A stretch of DNA of 64,000 nucleotides, from contig NZ_VMYE01000018.1 in the NCBI RefSeq assembly GCF_007655255.1, forward strand, positions 1 to 64,000, given 5' to 3'. Position 1 is the first letter of the stretch. The number at the start of each line of letters is the position of its first letter. Both the position numbers and the translations under genes were made by a program. Positions 42,155 through 52,980 of this stretch are shown in pieces. The notes under the pieces were generated by a model, which was given only the letters and a program-made list of their open reading frames with translations, was not told the origin of the DNA and did not search any database. This DNA is from Extensimonas perlucida. GTDB lineage: Bacteria > Pseudomonadota > Gammaproteobacteria > Burkholderiales > Burkholderiaceae_C.

Positions 42155-45100
42155 ATGTTTGTCCACCTGCGCCTGCACACTGAATTTTCCGTCGTTGACG
42201 GCACCTTGCGTATCGACGATCTGGCCCAGGCGGCGGCTGCGGATGGGCAGCCGGCGCTGGCGGTCACGGACTTGAACAACCTTTTTGGCGCCGTCAAGTT
42301 TTACAAGGCGCTGCGCGGCAAGGGCGTGAAGCCGATTTTGGGCGCCGAGGTTTTCGTCGAGGGCGAAGCCGGCGCGACGCCCAGCCGCATGCTGCTGCTG
42401 GTGCAAAACCGTGAGGGCTACCTCCACCTGTGCGAGCTGCTCACGCGCGCCTGGACGCGCAACGTGGTCAAGGCGCAGGGCGTGTGCACCTGGGGCTGGC
42501 TGCAGGAGCTGAACGCGGGGTTGATTGCGCTCTCGGGCGCGCAGGCTGGGCCCGTGGGGCAGGCGCTGCTCAAGGGCGACGAGGCGGGCGCGGCGCAGTT
42601 GGCGCTGCGGCTGGCGGGCATCTATGCGCACCGCTTTTACCTAGAACTGCAGCGTGCCGGGCGCAACGACGACGAGGCCCACGTCACGGCGGCGGTGCAG
42701 CTCGCGGCGCGGCTGGGGCTGCCCGTGGTGGCCACGCACCCGGTGCAGTTCGCCACCGAGGACGACTACGAGGCGCACGAGGCGCGCGTGTGCATCGCCG
42801 AAGGCGAGATTCTGGGCAACCAACGGCGTGTGCGCAGGTTTACGCGCGAGCAGTATTTCAAGCCCCAGGCCCAGATGCAGGCGCTGTTTGCCGATGTGCC
42901 CTCGGCGCTCGAAAACACGCTGGAGATCGCGCGCCGCTGCAGCCTGACCCTGGTGCTGGGCAAGCCCCAGCTGCCAGACTACCCCACGCCGGGCGGCATG
43001 CCGATCGACGAATACTTTCGCATCGCCTCGTTCGAGGGGCTGGAGCAGCGCCTCGCGCAGCGGTACCCCGATGCTGCGGAGCGTGAACGCCAGCACCCGC
43101 GCTACGTGGAGCGCCTGGAGTTCGAGATTGCCACCATCCTGAAGATGGGCTTTCCGGGCTACTTTTTGATCGTGAGCGACTTCATCAACTGGGCCAAGAA
43201 CCATGCCTGCCCCGTGGGGCCGGGGCGCGGCTCGGGCGCGGGCTCGCTGGTGGCGTATGCGCTCAAGATCACGGACCTCGACCCGTTGCAATACAACCTG
43301 CTGTTCGAGCGCTTCCTGAACCCCGAGCGCGTGTCCATGCCCGACTTCGACATCGACTTCTGTCAGGCCAACCGCGACCGCGTGATCGACTATGTCAAGG
43401 AAAAGTACGGCAAGGACGCGGTGAGCCAGATCGCCACCTTCGGCACCATGGCGGCGCGCGCGGCGATCCGCGACGTGGGCCGGGTGCTGGACATGAGCTA
43501 CACCTTTTGCGACGGCATCAGCAAGCTGATCCCCAACAAGCCGGGCCAGCACATCACCATCGCCGGGGCGATCGAGGCCGAGCCGGCGCTGGCCGAGCGC
43601 CTCGCGCGCGAGGACGAGGTCAAGACCTTGCTCGCGCTTGCGCAAAAGCTCGAGGGCCTCACGCGCAACGTGGGCATGCACGCGGGCGGCGTGCTCATCG
43701 CGCCGGGCAAGCTCACCGACTTTTGTCCGCTGTACCAGCAGCCCGGCAGCGACTCGGCCGTGAGCCAGTACGACAAGGACGACGTGGAGGCCATCGGCCT
43801 CGTGAAGTTCGACTTTCTGGGCTTGGCCACGCTGACGATTCTGGAACTTGCGCGCGAATTCATCGTGCAGCGCCACCAGGGGCAGGCGCATTTTTCGTTC
43901 GAGCAGATCCCGCTCGACGACCCTGCGACCTACCGGCTGTTCCAGGAGGGCAAGACCGAGGCCGTGTTCCAGTTTGAAAGCCGCGGCATGCAGGGCATGT
44001 TGCGCGAGGCGCGGCCCACGCGGCTCGAAGACCTGATCGCGCTGAACGCGCTCTACCGCCCCGGCCCCATGGACCTGATTCCGAGCTTCGTTGCGCGCAA
44101 GCATGGCAAGGAGGCCGTCGAATACCCGCACCCGCTGGTCGAAAAGGTGCTGGCCGAGACCTACGGCATCATGGTCTATCAGGAACAGGTGATGCAGACC
44201 GCGCAGGTGCTGGGCGGCTACTCGCTCGGCGGCGCCGACATGCTGCGCCGCGCCATGGGCAAGAAAAAGCCCGAGGAAATGGCCCAGCACCGCGCCATTT
44301 TTCGCGAGGGCGCAGCCAAGAACGGCATCAGCGAGCAAAAGGCCGACGAGGTGTTCGACCTCATGGAAAAGTTCGCGGGCTATGGCTTCAACAAGTCGCA
44401 CGCGGCCGCGTACTCGCTGCTGGCCTACCACACGGCCTGGCTCAAGGTGCATTACACGGCCGAGTTTTTCTGCGCCAACATGACCATCGAAATGGACGAC
44501 ACCGACAAGCTCAAGGTGTTGTTCGAGGACGCGCAGAAGTTCGGCATCCGCTTCGAGCCGCCCGACATCAACCGCGGCAGCTACCGCTTCGAGCCGGTCA
44601 GCGACACGGTCATCCGCTACGGGCTGGGCGCCGTCAAAGGCACGGGGCAGCAGGCGATCGAGGCCATCGTCGCGGCGCGCGAGGGGCGCGGCAGCGGGCC
44701 GCAAGCGGCGACCGCGGGGCCGTTCAAGAGCTTGTTCGACTTTTGCGTGCGCGTCGATCGCACGCGCCTGAACAAGCGCACCGTCGAGGCGCTGATCAAG
44801 GCCGGCGCCTTCGATGCGCTGCATCCCGACCGCGCCGCGCTCGTCGCGTCCATAGACCGCGCATTCGAGTTTGCCGCCGCCACGCTCGCCAACGCCAACC
44901 AGGGGGGGCTGTTCGACCTCATGGGCGACGACGCGCAGGGCTCGAGCACACAGGAGCCCGAGCTCGTGGCGGTGCCGCCCTGGGGCGTGCGCGAGCGTCT
45001 CCTGCACGAGAAAACCGCGGTGGGCTTTTACCTCTCGGGCCACTTGTTCGACGAGGTTGCCGCCGAAGTGCGCCGCTTCGTGCGCACGGCCATTGCCGAG

Positions 45101-45649
45101 CTGCAGGACAGCCGCGAGCCGCAGCTGCTGGCGGGCATCGTGAGCGACTTTCGCGTGATCAACGGCCAGCGCGGCAAGATGGGGCTGTTTCGCCTCGACG
45201 ACAAATCGGGCGTGATCGAGGCCTCGGCCGACGAGGCGCTGCTGAGCGCCTGCCGCAACCAGCTCAAGGACGATGAATTCATCGTCGTCAGCGGCCGTGT
45301 GCAGCAAGACCATTTCAGCGGCGGCCTGCGCCTCAAGGTGCAGCAGGTCTGGGACTTGCCTGCGGCGCGCTGCCGCTTCGGCAAATACCTGCATGTGCCT
45401 TTGGGTGCGCAGCGGCCCGACGTAGGGCGCCTGCTCGGCGAATTTCCGCCGCGCCGCGAGACTACGCCCGAGGCCGAGCTGCTGCACGGCCTGCGCGTGC
45501 GCCTGGAGTTGCGCTGCACCGATGGACAGGGCGCGGCCGTGGCCGAGCTGCAGTTGGGTGACGCCTTTCGCGCCTTTCCGTCGGATGCGGCTTTGGCCGC
45601 CTGGAGCGCACACACCGAGGGCCGGGCCGCGTCGGTTGTGTATGAATGA
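42155..45649 (+). CDS. dnaE: DNA polymerase III alpha subunit
   Basis: The replicative polymerase, 1164 aa. An N-terminal PHP domain (MFVHLRLHTEFSVVDGTLRIDDL) is followed by the polymerase core with the catalytic aspartates in PDFDIDFCQ, GPGRGSGAGSLVAY before it, and fingers (RPGPMDLIPSFVARKHG, QEQVMQTAQ, RRAMGKKKPEEM). A C-terminal OB fold completes it. An ATG at 42146 is also in frame; MFVHLRLHTEF is the usual opening. A TACAAT box (42142-42147) ends 7 bases before this ATG, so the mRNA may be nearly leaderless. Confidence 0.97.
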   Translation: MFVHLRLHTEFSVVDGTLRIDDLAQAAAADGQPALAVTDLNNLFGAVKFYKALRGKGVKPILGAEVFVEGEAGATPSRMLLLVQNREGYLHLCELLTRAWTRNVVKAQGVCTWGWLQELNAGLIALSGAQAGPVGQALLKGDEAGAAQLALRLAGIYAHRFYLELQRAGRNDDEAHVTAAVQLAARLGLPVVATHPVQFATEDDYEAHEARVCIAEGEILGNQRRVRRFTREQYFKPQAQMQALFADVPSALENTLEIARRCSLTLVLGKPQLPDYPTPGGMPIDEYFRIASFEGLEQRLAQRYPDAAERERQHPRYVERLEFEIATILKMGFPGYFLIVSDFINWAKNHACPVGPGRGSGAGSLVAYALKITDLDPLQYNLLFERFLNPERVSMPDFDIDFCQANRDRVIDYVKEKYGKDAVSQIATFGTMAARAAIRDVGRVLDMSYTFCDGISKLIPNKPGQHITIAGAIEAEPALAERLAREDEVKTLLALAQKLEGLTRNVGMHAGGVLIAPGKLTDFCPLYQQPGSDSAVSQYDKDDVEAIGLVKFDFLGLATLTILELAREFIVQRHQGQAHFSFEQIPLDDPATYRLFQEGKTEAVFQFESRGMQGMLREARPTRLEDLIALNALYRPGPMDLIPSFVARKHGKEAVEYPHPLVEKVLAETYGIMVYQEQVMQTAQVLGGYSLGGADMLRRAMGKKKPEEMAQHRAIFREGAAKNGISEQKADEVFDLMEKFAGYGFNKSHAAAYSLLAYHTAWLKVHYTAEFFCANMTIEMDDTDKLKVLFEDAQKFGIRFEPPDINRGSYRFEPVSDTVIRYGLGAVKGTGQQAIEAIVAAREGRGSGPQAATAGPFKSLFDFCVRVDRTRLNKRTVEALIKAGAFDALHPDRAALVASIDRAFEFAAATLANANQGGLFDLMGDDAQGSSTQEPELVAVPPWGVRERLLHEKTAVGFYLSGHLFDEVAAEVRRFVRTAIAELQDSREPQLLAGIVSDFRVINGQRGKMGLFRLDDKSGVIEASADEALLSACRNQLKDDEFIVVSGRVQQDHFSGGLRLKVQQVWDLPAARCRFGKYLHVPLGAQRPDVGRLLGEFPPRRETTPEAELLHGLRVRLELRCTDGQGAAVAELQLGDAFRAFPSDAALAAWSAHTEGRAASVVYE

Positions 45650-45832
45650 CGACAAAAGCGGCATAGCGCTGGCGCCGCTGCGACCGCACCTTAGGGGCGC
45701 CGCGCTGCCAGGCTGCGGTTGCGCAGAGCCGACCGCGGCCCGAATTTTGCTTACCCCCAGCTTGAATTCCCCTTTGCCGGCATTACATCCCGTCTGAGGC
45801 AGCGATCTTCGCGGCTCGCTAGAATCATTTTC

Positions 45833-46192
45833 ATGGCTACACAATCTCCGTCCTCACCTCTCGCGCCGCCCGCCGTCCGGCCCACACCGGATGAAGGTGA
45901 TGCCGTCGTGCTCGAAAGAGTGCCGCAGAAAACCGAGCCACCCAAGATGTACCAGGTGGTGATGCTCAACGACGACTACACGCCCATGGAGTTCGTCGTC
46001 GTGGTGTTGCAAGAATTTTTCGGGAAAGACCTGGAGACAGCGACGCAGATCATGCTCAAAATCCACCTTGAGGGCAAAGGCGTTTGCGGCGTGTATTCGC
46101 GCGACGTTGCAGGCACCAAGGTGGATCAGGTGCTCGACGCCGCGAACAAGGCCGGGCACCCTTTGCAATGTGTCAGTGAGCCCGTGCATTGA
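45833..46192 (+). CDS. clpS: ClpA adaptor protein ClpS
   Basis: The N-degron adaptor that hands proteins with bulky N-terminal residues to ClpAP. The 119-aa protein has a flexible Pro-rich N-terminus (about 35 residues) and the conserved core [22 protein letters not shown], with the Asn/Asp substrate pocket and Met gate. Fifty-seven bases before clpA in the same direction, as usual. Confidence 0.96.
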   Translation: MATQSPSSPLAPPAVRPTPDEGDAVVLERVPQKTEPPKMYQVVMLNDDYTPMEFVVVVLQEFFGKDLETATQIMLKIHLEGKGVCGVYSRDVAGTKVDQVLDAANKAGHPLQCVSEPVH

Positions 46193-46249
46193 GGGCTCAT
46201 CCATACCGGTTTATAAATATCCCTTCCACGCAAGCACAAAGGAGTTCAC

Positions 46250-48574
<2,325 letters not shown>

Positions 48575-48604
48575 AGGGGCGACGCCACCACGGCCGCCAC
48601 AGTG

Positions 48605-48645
48605 AGGGCCGGCAAGCTGAAAAGGCTTGCCGGCCCTTCGTTTTT
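48605..48645 (+). terminator. Rho-independent terminator of clpS-clpA
   Basis: A 13-base perfect stem (AGGGCCGGCAAGC/GCTTGCCGGCCCT, arms 48605-48617 and 48625-48637) is followed by TCGTTTTT. Located 31 bases past the clpA stop codon. Confidence 0.95.
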
Positions 48646-48727
48646 GCGAACGGCAACACCACGTTGTGCCGTGACAAACTACCGAACGTTTGTTATAAAA
48701 GCGCTTTCCATAGAAAGAGAGCACACC

Positions 48728-49489
48728 ATGCGCATCGGCAGCGTCGAATTCGAAAAAAAGGGGCGTATCGCCTACATCACCCTCGATGAGCCTTCCAAGC
48801 TCAACGCCTTGTCCGCGGGCATCCGCGAGGGCGTGACCGAGAGCCTGGCCAAGATCGAGGCCGACGATGAAATCCGTGTCGGCATCATCACGGGCCGCGG
48901 CGACAAGGCCTTTTGCGCGGGGGCCGACATCAGCGGCTTTCCCGTCACGCCCGAGCAGACGCGCCAGTTCATCGCCACCATCTTGCCCTTTTTGCAGTCG
49001 CCCGAGCGCTGCCGCAAGCCCTTGATCGCGGCCGTCAACGGCATGGCTTTCGGCGGTGGTTTTGAGCTCGCGATCGCCTGCGACTTCATCCTCGCCTCGG
49101 AGCGCGCCAAGTTCGGCGTGCCCGAAATCCAGCTCGGCCTGCTGCCGGGCTTTGCCGTGGTGCGCTTGCACGAGATCGTCGGCCGCCCCAAGGCCAAGGA
49201 GCTGAGCATGCTCGGCGAGCCCATAGACGCGGCCGAGGCCGTGCGCCTGGGCATTGCGCTGCGCACCGTGCCGCACGAAAAGCTGCTCGAAGAAGCCACG
49301 GCCTTCGCCGAAAAGCTCGCGGCCAAACCGCGCATGGCCGTGGAAATGGCCAAGTCGTTCTACAACCGCGGCCTGGGCGGCGAAGAAATGCGCTATGCGA
49401 GCGACGCCTTCCCGTTCCTGTTCCTGACCGAGGACGTCAAAGAGGGCGTCTCGGCCTTCCGCGAAAAGCGCAAGCCGCAATTCGGCTGA
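48728..49489 (+). CDS. Enoyl-CoA hydratase (crotonase)
   Basis: A 253-aa crotonase that adds water across the 2-enoyl-CoA double bond. The oxyanion-hole motifs KAFCAGADISGF and NGMAFGGGFELAIACD are present, and both catalytic glutamates are visible: Glu in GGGFELA and Glu in FGVPEIQLGLLPG. AGAGAG precedes ATG 48728. It heads the 48.7-52.9 kb acyl-CoA block, with its own gap from clpA. The substrate is not evident; the full set of residues indicates an active hydratase. Confidence 0.9.
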   Translation: MRIGSVEFEKKGRIAYITLDEPSKLNALSAGIREGVTESLAKIEADDEIRVGIITGRGDKAFCAGADISGFPVTPEQTRQFIATILPFLQSPERCRKPLIAAVNGMAFGGGFELAIACDFILASERAKFGVPEIQLGLLPGFAVVRLHEIVGRPKAKELSMLGEPIDAAEAVRLGIALRTVPHEKLLEEATAFAEKLAAKPRMAVEMAKSFYNRGLGGEEMRYASDAFPFLFLTEDVKEGVSAFREKRKPQFG

Positions 49490-49588
49490 GCCAACACCTT
49501 GGGCTCGCCGGCAAGCCGGCACACGGGTGCTTGTCGCATGCAAAAGTGCCCGGCCGTTCGAGAAAGCCATGCCAAGGAGACGAAAGCA

Positions 49589-50359
49589 ATGACGATTCGC
49601 GTAGAAACCGTGGGCGGTGTCGCCAAGGTCACCATAGACAACCCGGCACAGAAGAACGCGCTCACCAACGACATGAAGGTGCAGCTGCTCGACGCTTTTC
49701 GCGGCTTTGCCGACGATGACGCCGTGCGCGCTGTCGTCCTCACCGGCGCGGGGAATGCGTTTTGCGCGGGCTCGGACGTGAGCTCCATGGGCAAGGCGGA
49801 CATTCGCGGCGGGCGGCACCGGCTGCATGTGGCGCATTCCATGCTGCGCGCCATGGTGCACCTCGAAAAGCCCATCCTCGCGGCCGTGCGTGGGCCCGCG
49901 GTGGGCGTGGGCTGGAGCCTGGCCATGGCGTGCGACTACATCCTCGCCTCGCCGCAAGCGCGGTTCGGGCAAGTGTTCAAAAAGGTCGGCTTGGCGCCCG
50001 ACGGCGGCTCGGTGTTTTTGCTGAGCCAGTACGTGGGCGTGCTGCGCGCGAAGGAGCTGGTGCTGTCGGGGCGCATGCTCTCGGGCGAGGAGGCGCTGAA
50101 GCTCGACCTCGTGACCGAGCTCGTCGAGGACGAGCGGCTCGAGGCGCGCGCGATGGAGCTCGCGAGCGACTGGGCGCAGTCGGCCACGCTTGCGCTGGGC
50201 ATGGCCAAGTGCATGTTCGTGGGCGCGGCGGGGGTGAATTTCGACACTTTCCTCGAGCTCGAATCGCATGTGCAAAACCAGCTGCTCGTGACCCACGACC
50301 ACAAAGAGGGCGTCGCGGCCTTCCTTGAAAAGCGCCCGCCTAAGTTCATTGGCTCCTGA
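49589..50359 (+). CDS. Enoyl-CoA isomerase-like crotonase (PaaG type)
   Basis: A 256-aa crotonase-fold protein. Start ATG 49589 has AAGGAG ahead. The oxyanion-hole part (NAFCAGSDVSSM) is kept, but the two hydratase glutamates are missing: the first place reads GVGWSLAMACD and the second GQVFKKVGLAPDGGS. Instead Asp in LAPDGGS sits where PaaG (1,2-epoxyphenylacetyl-CoA isomerase) and dienoyl-CoA isomerases have theirs. It is therefore more likely an isomerase than a hydratase. Lies between the hydratase and two acyl-CoA dehydrogenases. Confidence 0.87.
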   Translation: MTIRVETVGGVAKVTIDNPAQKNALTNDMKVQLLDAFRGFADDDAVRAVVLTGAGNAFCAGSDVSSMGKADIRGGRHRLHVAHSMLRAMVHLEKPILAAVRGPAVGVGWSLAMACDYILASPQARFGQVFKKVGLAPDGGSVFLLSQYVGVLRAKELVLSGRMLSGEEALKLDLVTELVEDERLEARAMELASDWAQSATLALGMAKCMFVGAAGVNFDTFLELESHVQNQLLVTHDHKEGVAAFLEKRPPKFIGS

Positions 50360-50449
50360 AGTTTTGGGCGCCGCAGATACGGCCGGCACTGCCACTGCGC
50401 TTTTTTCCTTGGTGGCAACCGGCTGTCCCTATTTTCAGAGCAAGACACC

Positions 50450-51631
50450 ATGACATCTCCCCACATTCCCGCCGGCGAGCTCGAAGAGTTCCGCGCGGCC
50501 GTGCGCAAGTTTGCCGTCGATGCGTTCGCCGCCAAGGCCGCGTACTGGGACGAAAAAGAAGAATTCCCGCAAGAAAACCGCGACCTGCTCGCCAAACTCG
50601 GTTACCTGGGCCTGGTCATTCCTGAGCAATACGGAGGCTCGGGTTTGTCGATCTTGCACGCCACGGTGTTCCTCGAGGAAATCTCGCGCGTGTGCTTCAA
50701 CACCGCGCTGGTGTGTCAGGTGGCAATCAACGGCCCCTCGCGTGCGATCGAGATTCTGGGCACCGAGGAGCAAAAAAAGCGTCTGCTGCCCAAGTGCGTG
50801 TCGGGCGAATACATGTTCGGCATCGGCATGAGCGAGCCCGGCGCAGGCTCGGCCACCACCGACATGATCACCTCCGCCACACCCGACGGCGACGGCTGGC
50901 GGCTCAATGGCCACAAGGTGTTCTGCACGGGCGGCCACCTGGCTACGCACATCCTCGTGTTTGCGCGCTTTGGCAAGACCAAGGGCGCGCACGGCATAGG
51001 CGCGGTGATCGTCGAAAAAGGCATGCCGGGCTTTTCCGTCGGCAAGCCGGACCGCAAGATGGGTGGGCGCGGCGTGGCCGAGGCCGAGTTGTATTTCGAC
51101 AACGTGCGCATCCCCAAGGAAAACGTGCTCATGGTCGGCGATGAAAACTCGACCAAGAGCTTTCGCGTGCTCATGAGCTCCTTCGGCCCCGAGCGCGTGG
51201 GCAACGCCGCGATGTGCCTGGGCGTGGCGCACGAGGCGCTCGAACTCGCCGTCGCCTACTCCAAGGAGCGCCACCAGTTCGGGCGGCCCATCTGCGAATT
51301 CCAAGGTATCCAGTGGAAGATCGCCGACATGGCCACGCAGATCCACGCCACGCGGCTCATGGTGCACCACGCGGCCACGCACCTCGAAAACGGCTTTCCG
51401 AACCCGCTCGCGGCGGCGCAGGCCAAGCTCTATGCGAACGAGATGGTGCAGCGCGTGACCAACGAGGCGTTGCAAATTCACGGCCACTATGGCTTTACGC
51501 GCGACTTCCCGCTCGAGCGCATGGTGCGCGACTCGCGCGGCTTTGCGCTCGGCGGCGGCACGGTGGAGATTCTGCGCAACACCATCGCCTCCATCGTCTA
51601 TGGCCGCAGCTTCAACCAGCGGCGCGATTGA
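50450..51631 (+). CDS. Acyl-CoA dehydrogenase with internal catalytic Glu
   Basis: A 393-aa FAD enzyme (MTSPHIPAGELEEFRAAVRKFAV...). MFGIGMSEPGAGSATTD and RHQFGRPICEFQGIQWKIADM are family marks. At the usual C-terminal site the sequence is LGGGTVEILRN, with Gly in place of the Glu of short and medium-chain enzymes. A Glu is present instead at 248 (SSFGPERVGNAA), the position used by isovaleryl-CoA and long-chain dehydrogenases. Substrate unknown; a branched or cyclic acyl-CoA is plausible. Ninety bases after the isomerase gene. Confidence 0.88.
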   Translation: MTSPHIPAGELEEFRAAVRKFAVDAFAAKAAYWDEKEEFPQENRDLLAKLGYLGLVIPEQYGGSGLSILHATVFLEEISRVCFNTALVCQVAINGPSRAIEILGTEEQKKRLLPKCVSGEYMFGIGMSEPGAGSATTDMITSATPDGDGWRLNGHKVFCTGGHLATHILVFARFGKTKGAHGIGAVIVEKGMPGFSVGKPDRKMGGRGVAEAELYFDNVRIPKENVLMVGDENSTKSFRVLMSSFGPERVGNAAMCLGVAHEALELAVAYSKERHQFGRPICEFQGIQWKIADMATQIHATRLMVHHAATHLENGFPNPLAAAQAKLYANEMVQRVTNEALQIHGHYGFTRDFPLERMVRDSRGFALGGGTVEILRNTIASIVYGRSFNQRRD

Positions 51632-51642
51632 TGCAAGGATTT

Positions 51643-51700
51643 TGACTCAAAAACAGGAGCTTCTTGTGCTGTATGAATAAGCGCTTATCGGCATTTTTAT
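51643..51700 (+). repeat. Dispersed intergenic repeat, diverged copy 3
   Basis: CAGGAGCTTCTTGTGCTG, then TATGAATAAGCGCTTATCGGC and T-rich flanks. It shares the GAGCT-CTTG-GCT and AAGCGCT elements of the other two copies but is more diverged. Between the two acyl-CoA dehydrogenase genes. Confidence 0.5.
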
Positions 51701-51766
51701 GGTCAGAAATTTGCTATTGAAAAAGTAGCGTTTTGCCCTGTCCGCAGCGGCACGAAAGGACACCCG

Positions 51767-52918
51767 ATGGACTTCAGCTTTACCGAAGAACAGAACATGC
51801 TGCGCGAGAGCGTGCGCAAGATGCTCGACCGCGTCGCCACGCCCGCCTACGTGCGCGCGATGGACGAAGAGGCGCGCTACCCCTACGAGGTCTATGACGC
51901 GATCGTCGAAATGGGCCTGATCAGCATGGTCTTTCCCGAGCAGTACGGCGGCCTGGGCGGCAGCGTGATCGACTTCGCCATCATCGCCGAGGAGCTCGGG
52001 CGCAAGAGCTACGACCTCATGGGCGCCTATGGCACCTCGGTGTTCAACGGGCTCAATCTGCTGCACAACGGCAGCGAGGCGCAAAAGCGCCACTACCTGC
52101 CCCGGCTGATGTCGGGCGAGATCCGCATGTCGATCTCCATGACCGAGCCCGACGCGGGCTCCGACGCCGGCGCCATGCGCACCTTTGCGCGGCGCGAGGG
52201 TGACGAGTGGGTGATCAACGGGCAAAAAGTGTTTTCCACCGGCGCGGGCGCCAAGAACAACATCATCTCGCTCTACGCCAAGACCGACAACAGCGTGCAC
52301 TACCGCAAGGGCATCTCGCTGTTTCTCGTGGACAACACGCTGCCGGGCATACGGCTGCGCAAGCTCGACACGCTGGGGCGGCGCTCGCTGGGCACCTACG
52401 AGGTGTTTTTCGACAATGTGCGCATTCCGGCCGACTGCATCGTCGGCGAGCCCAACCGCGGCTGGGACTACATGCTCTCGGGCCTGCAGCTCGAGCGCCT
52501 CATGACCACGGCGGCCTATTGCGGCGCGGCGCAGGACGTGGTCGATCAGGCCCTCGCCTACGCCAAGGAGCGCAAGCAGTTCGGCAAGCCGATCGGCAAC
52601 TTCCAGGCGATCGCGCACATGCTTGCCGACATGCAGACCGAGGTCGAGGCGAGCCGCCTGCTGATGCTGCACGCGGCCTGGCTGCTCGCGCAGGGCAAGG
52701 ACGCGCTCAAGGTGCTGTCCATGGCCAAGCTGTTCGGCTCCGAAGCCTACGTGCGCGCCGCGAACAACGGCATGCAGATCATGGGCGGCTACGGCTACAT
52801 CAAGGAATTCGACATGCAGCGGCACTTCCGCGATGCGCGCGTGACCACGATCACCGCGGGCACCTCGCAGGTGCAGCGCAACCTCATCGCCAAGCTGATG
52901 GGGCTCGATCCGAAGTAA
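51767..52918 (+). CDS. Second acyl-CoA dehydrogenase with internal catalytic Glu
   Basis: A 383-aa FAD enzyme (MDFSFTEEQNMLRESVRKMLDRV...). The usual C-terminal catalytic Glu is replaced (TTITAGTSQVQRN, Ala before Gly-Thr), while LSGLQLERLMTT supplies a Glu in the helix-G position of isovaleryl-CoA dehydrogenase. MSISMTEPDAGSDAGA and RKQFGKPIGNFQAIAHMLADM are intact. It is 135 bases from the preceding dehydrogenase with a dispersed repeat in the gap. Substrate unknown; together with its neighbour it suggests a pair acting on successive or related acyl-CoAs. Confidence 0.88.
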   Translation: MDFSFTEEQNMLRESVRKMLDRVATPAYVRAMDEEARYPYEVYDAIVEMGLISMVFPEQYGGLGGSVIDFAIIAEELGRKSYDLMGAYGTSVFNGLNLLHNGSEAQKRHYLPRLMSGEIRMSISMTEPDAGSDAGAMRTFARREGDEWVINGQKVFSTGAGAKNNIISLYAKTDNSVHYRKGISLFLVDNTLPGIRLRKLDTLGRRSLGTYEVFFDNVRIPADCIVGEPNRGWDYMLSGLQLERLMTTAAYCGAAQDVVDQALAYAKERKQFGKPIGNFQAIAHMLADMQTEVEASRLLMLHAAWLLAQGKDALKVLSMAKLFGSEAYVRAANNGMQIMGGYGYIKEFDMQRHFRDARVTTITAGTSQVQRNLIAKLMGLDPK

Positions 52919-52980
52919 GAAGTGACGCGGCGCACGAAGGTCTGGCGCGAAAATGCCGTAAGCTGGGAAGCTGCCGTGCG

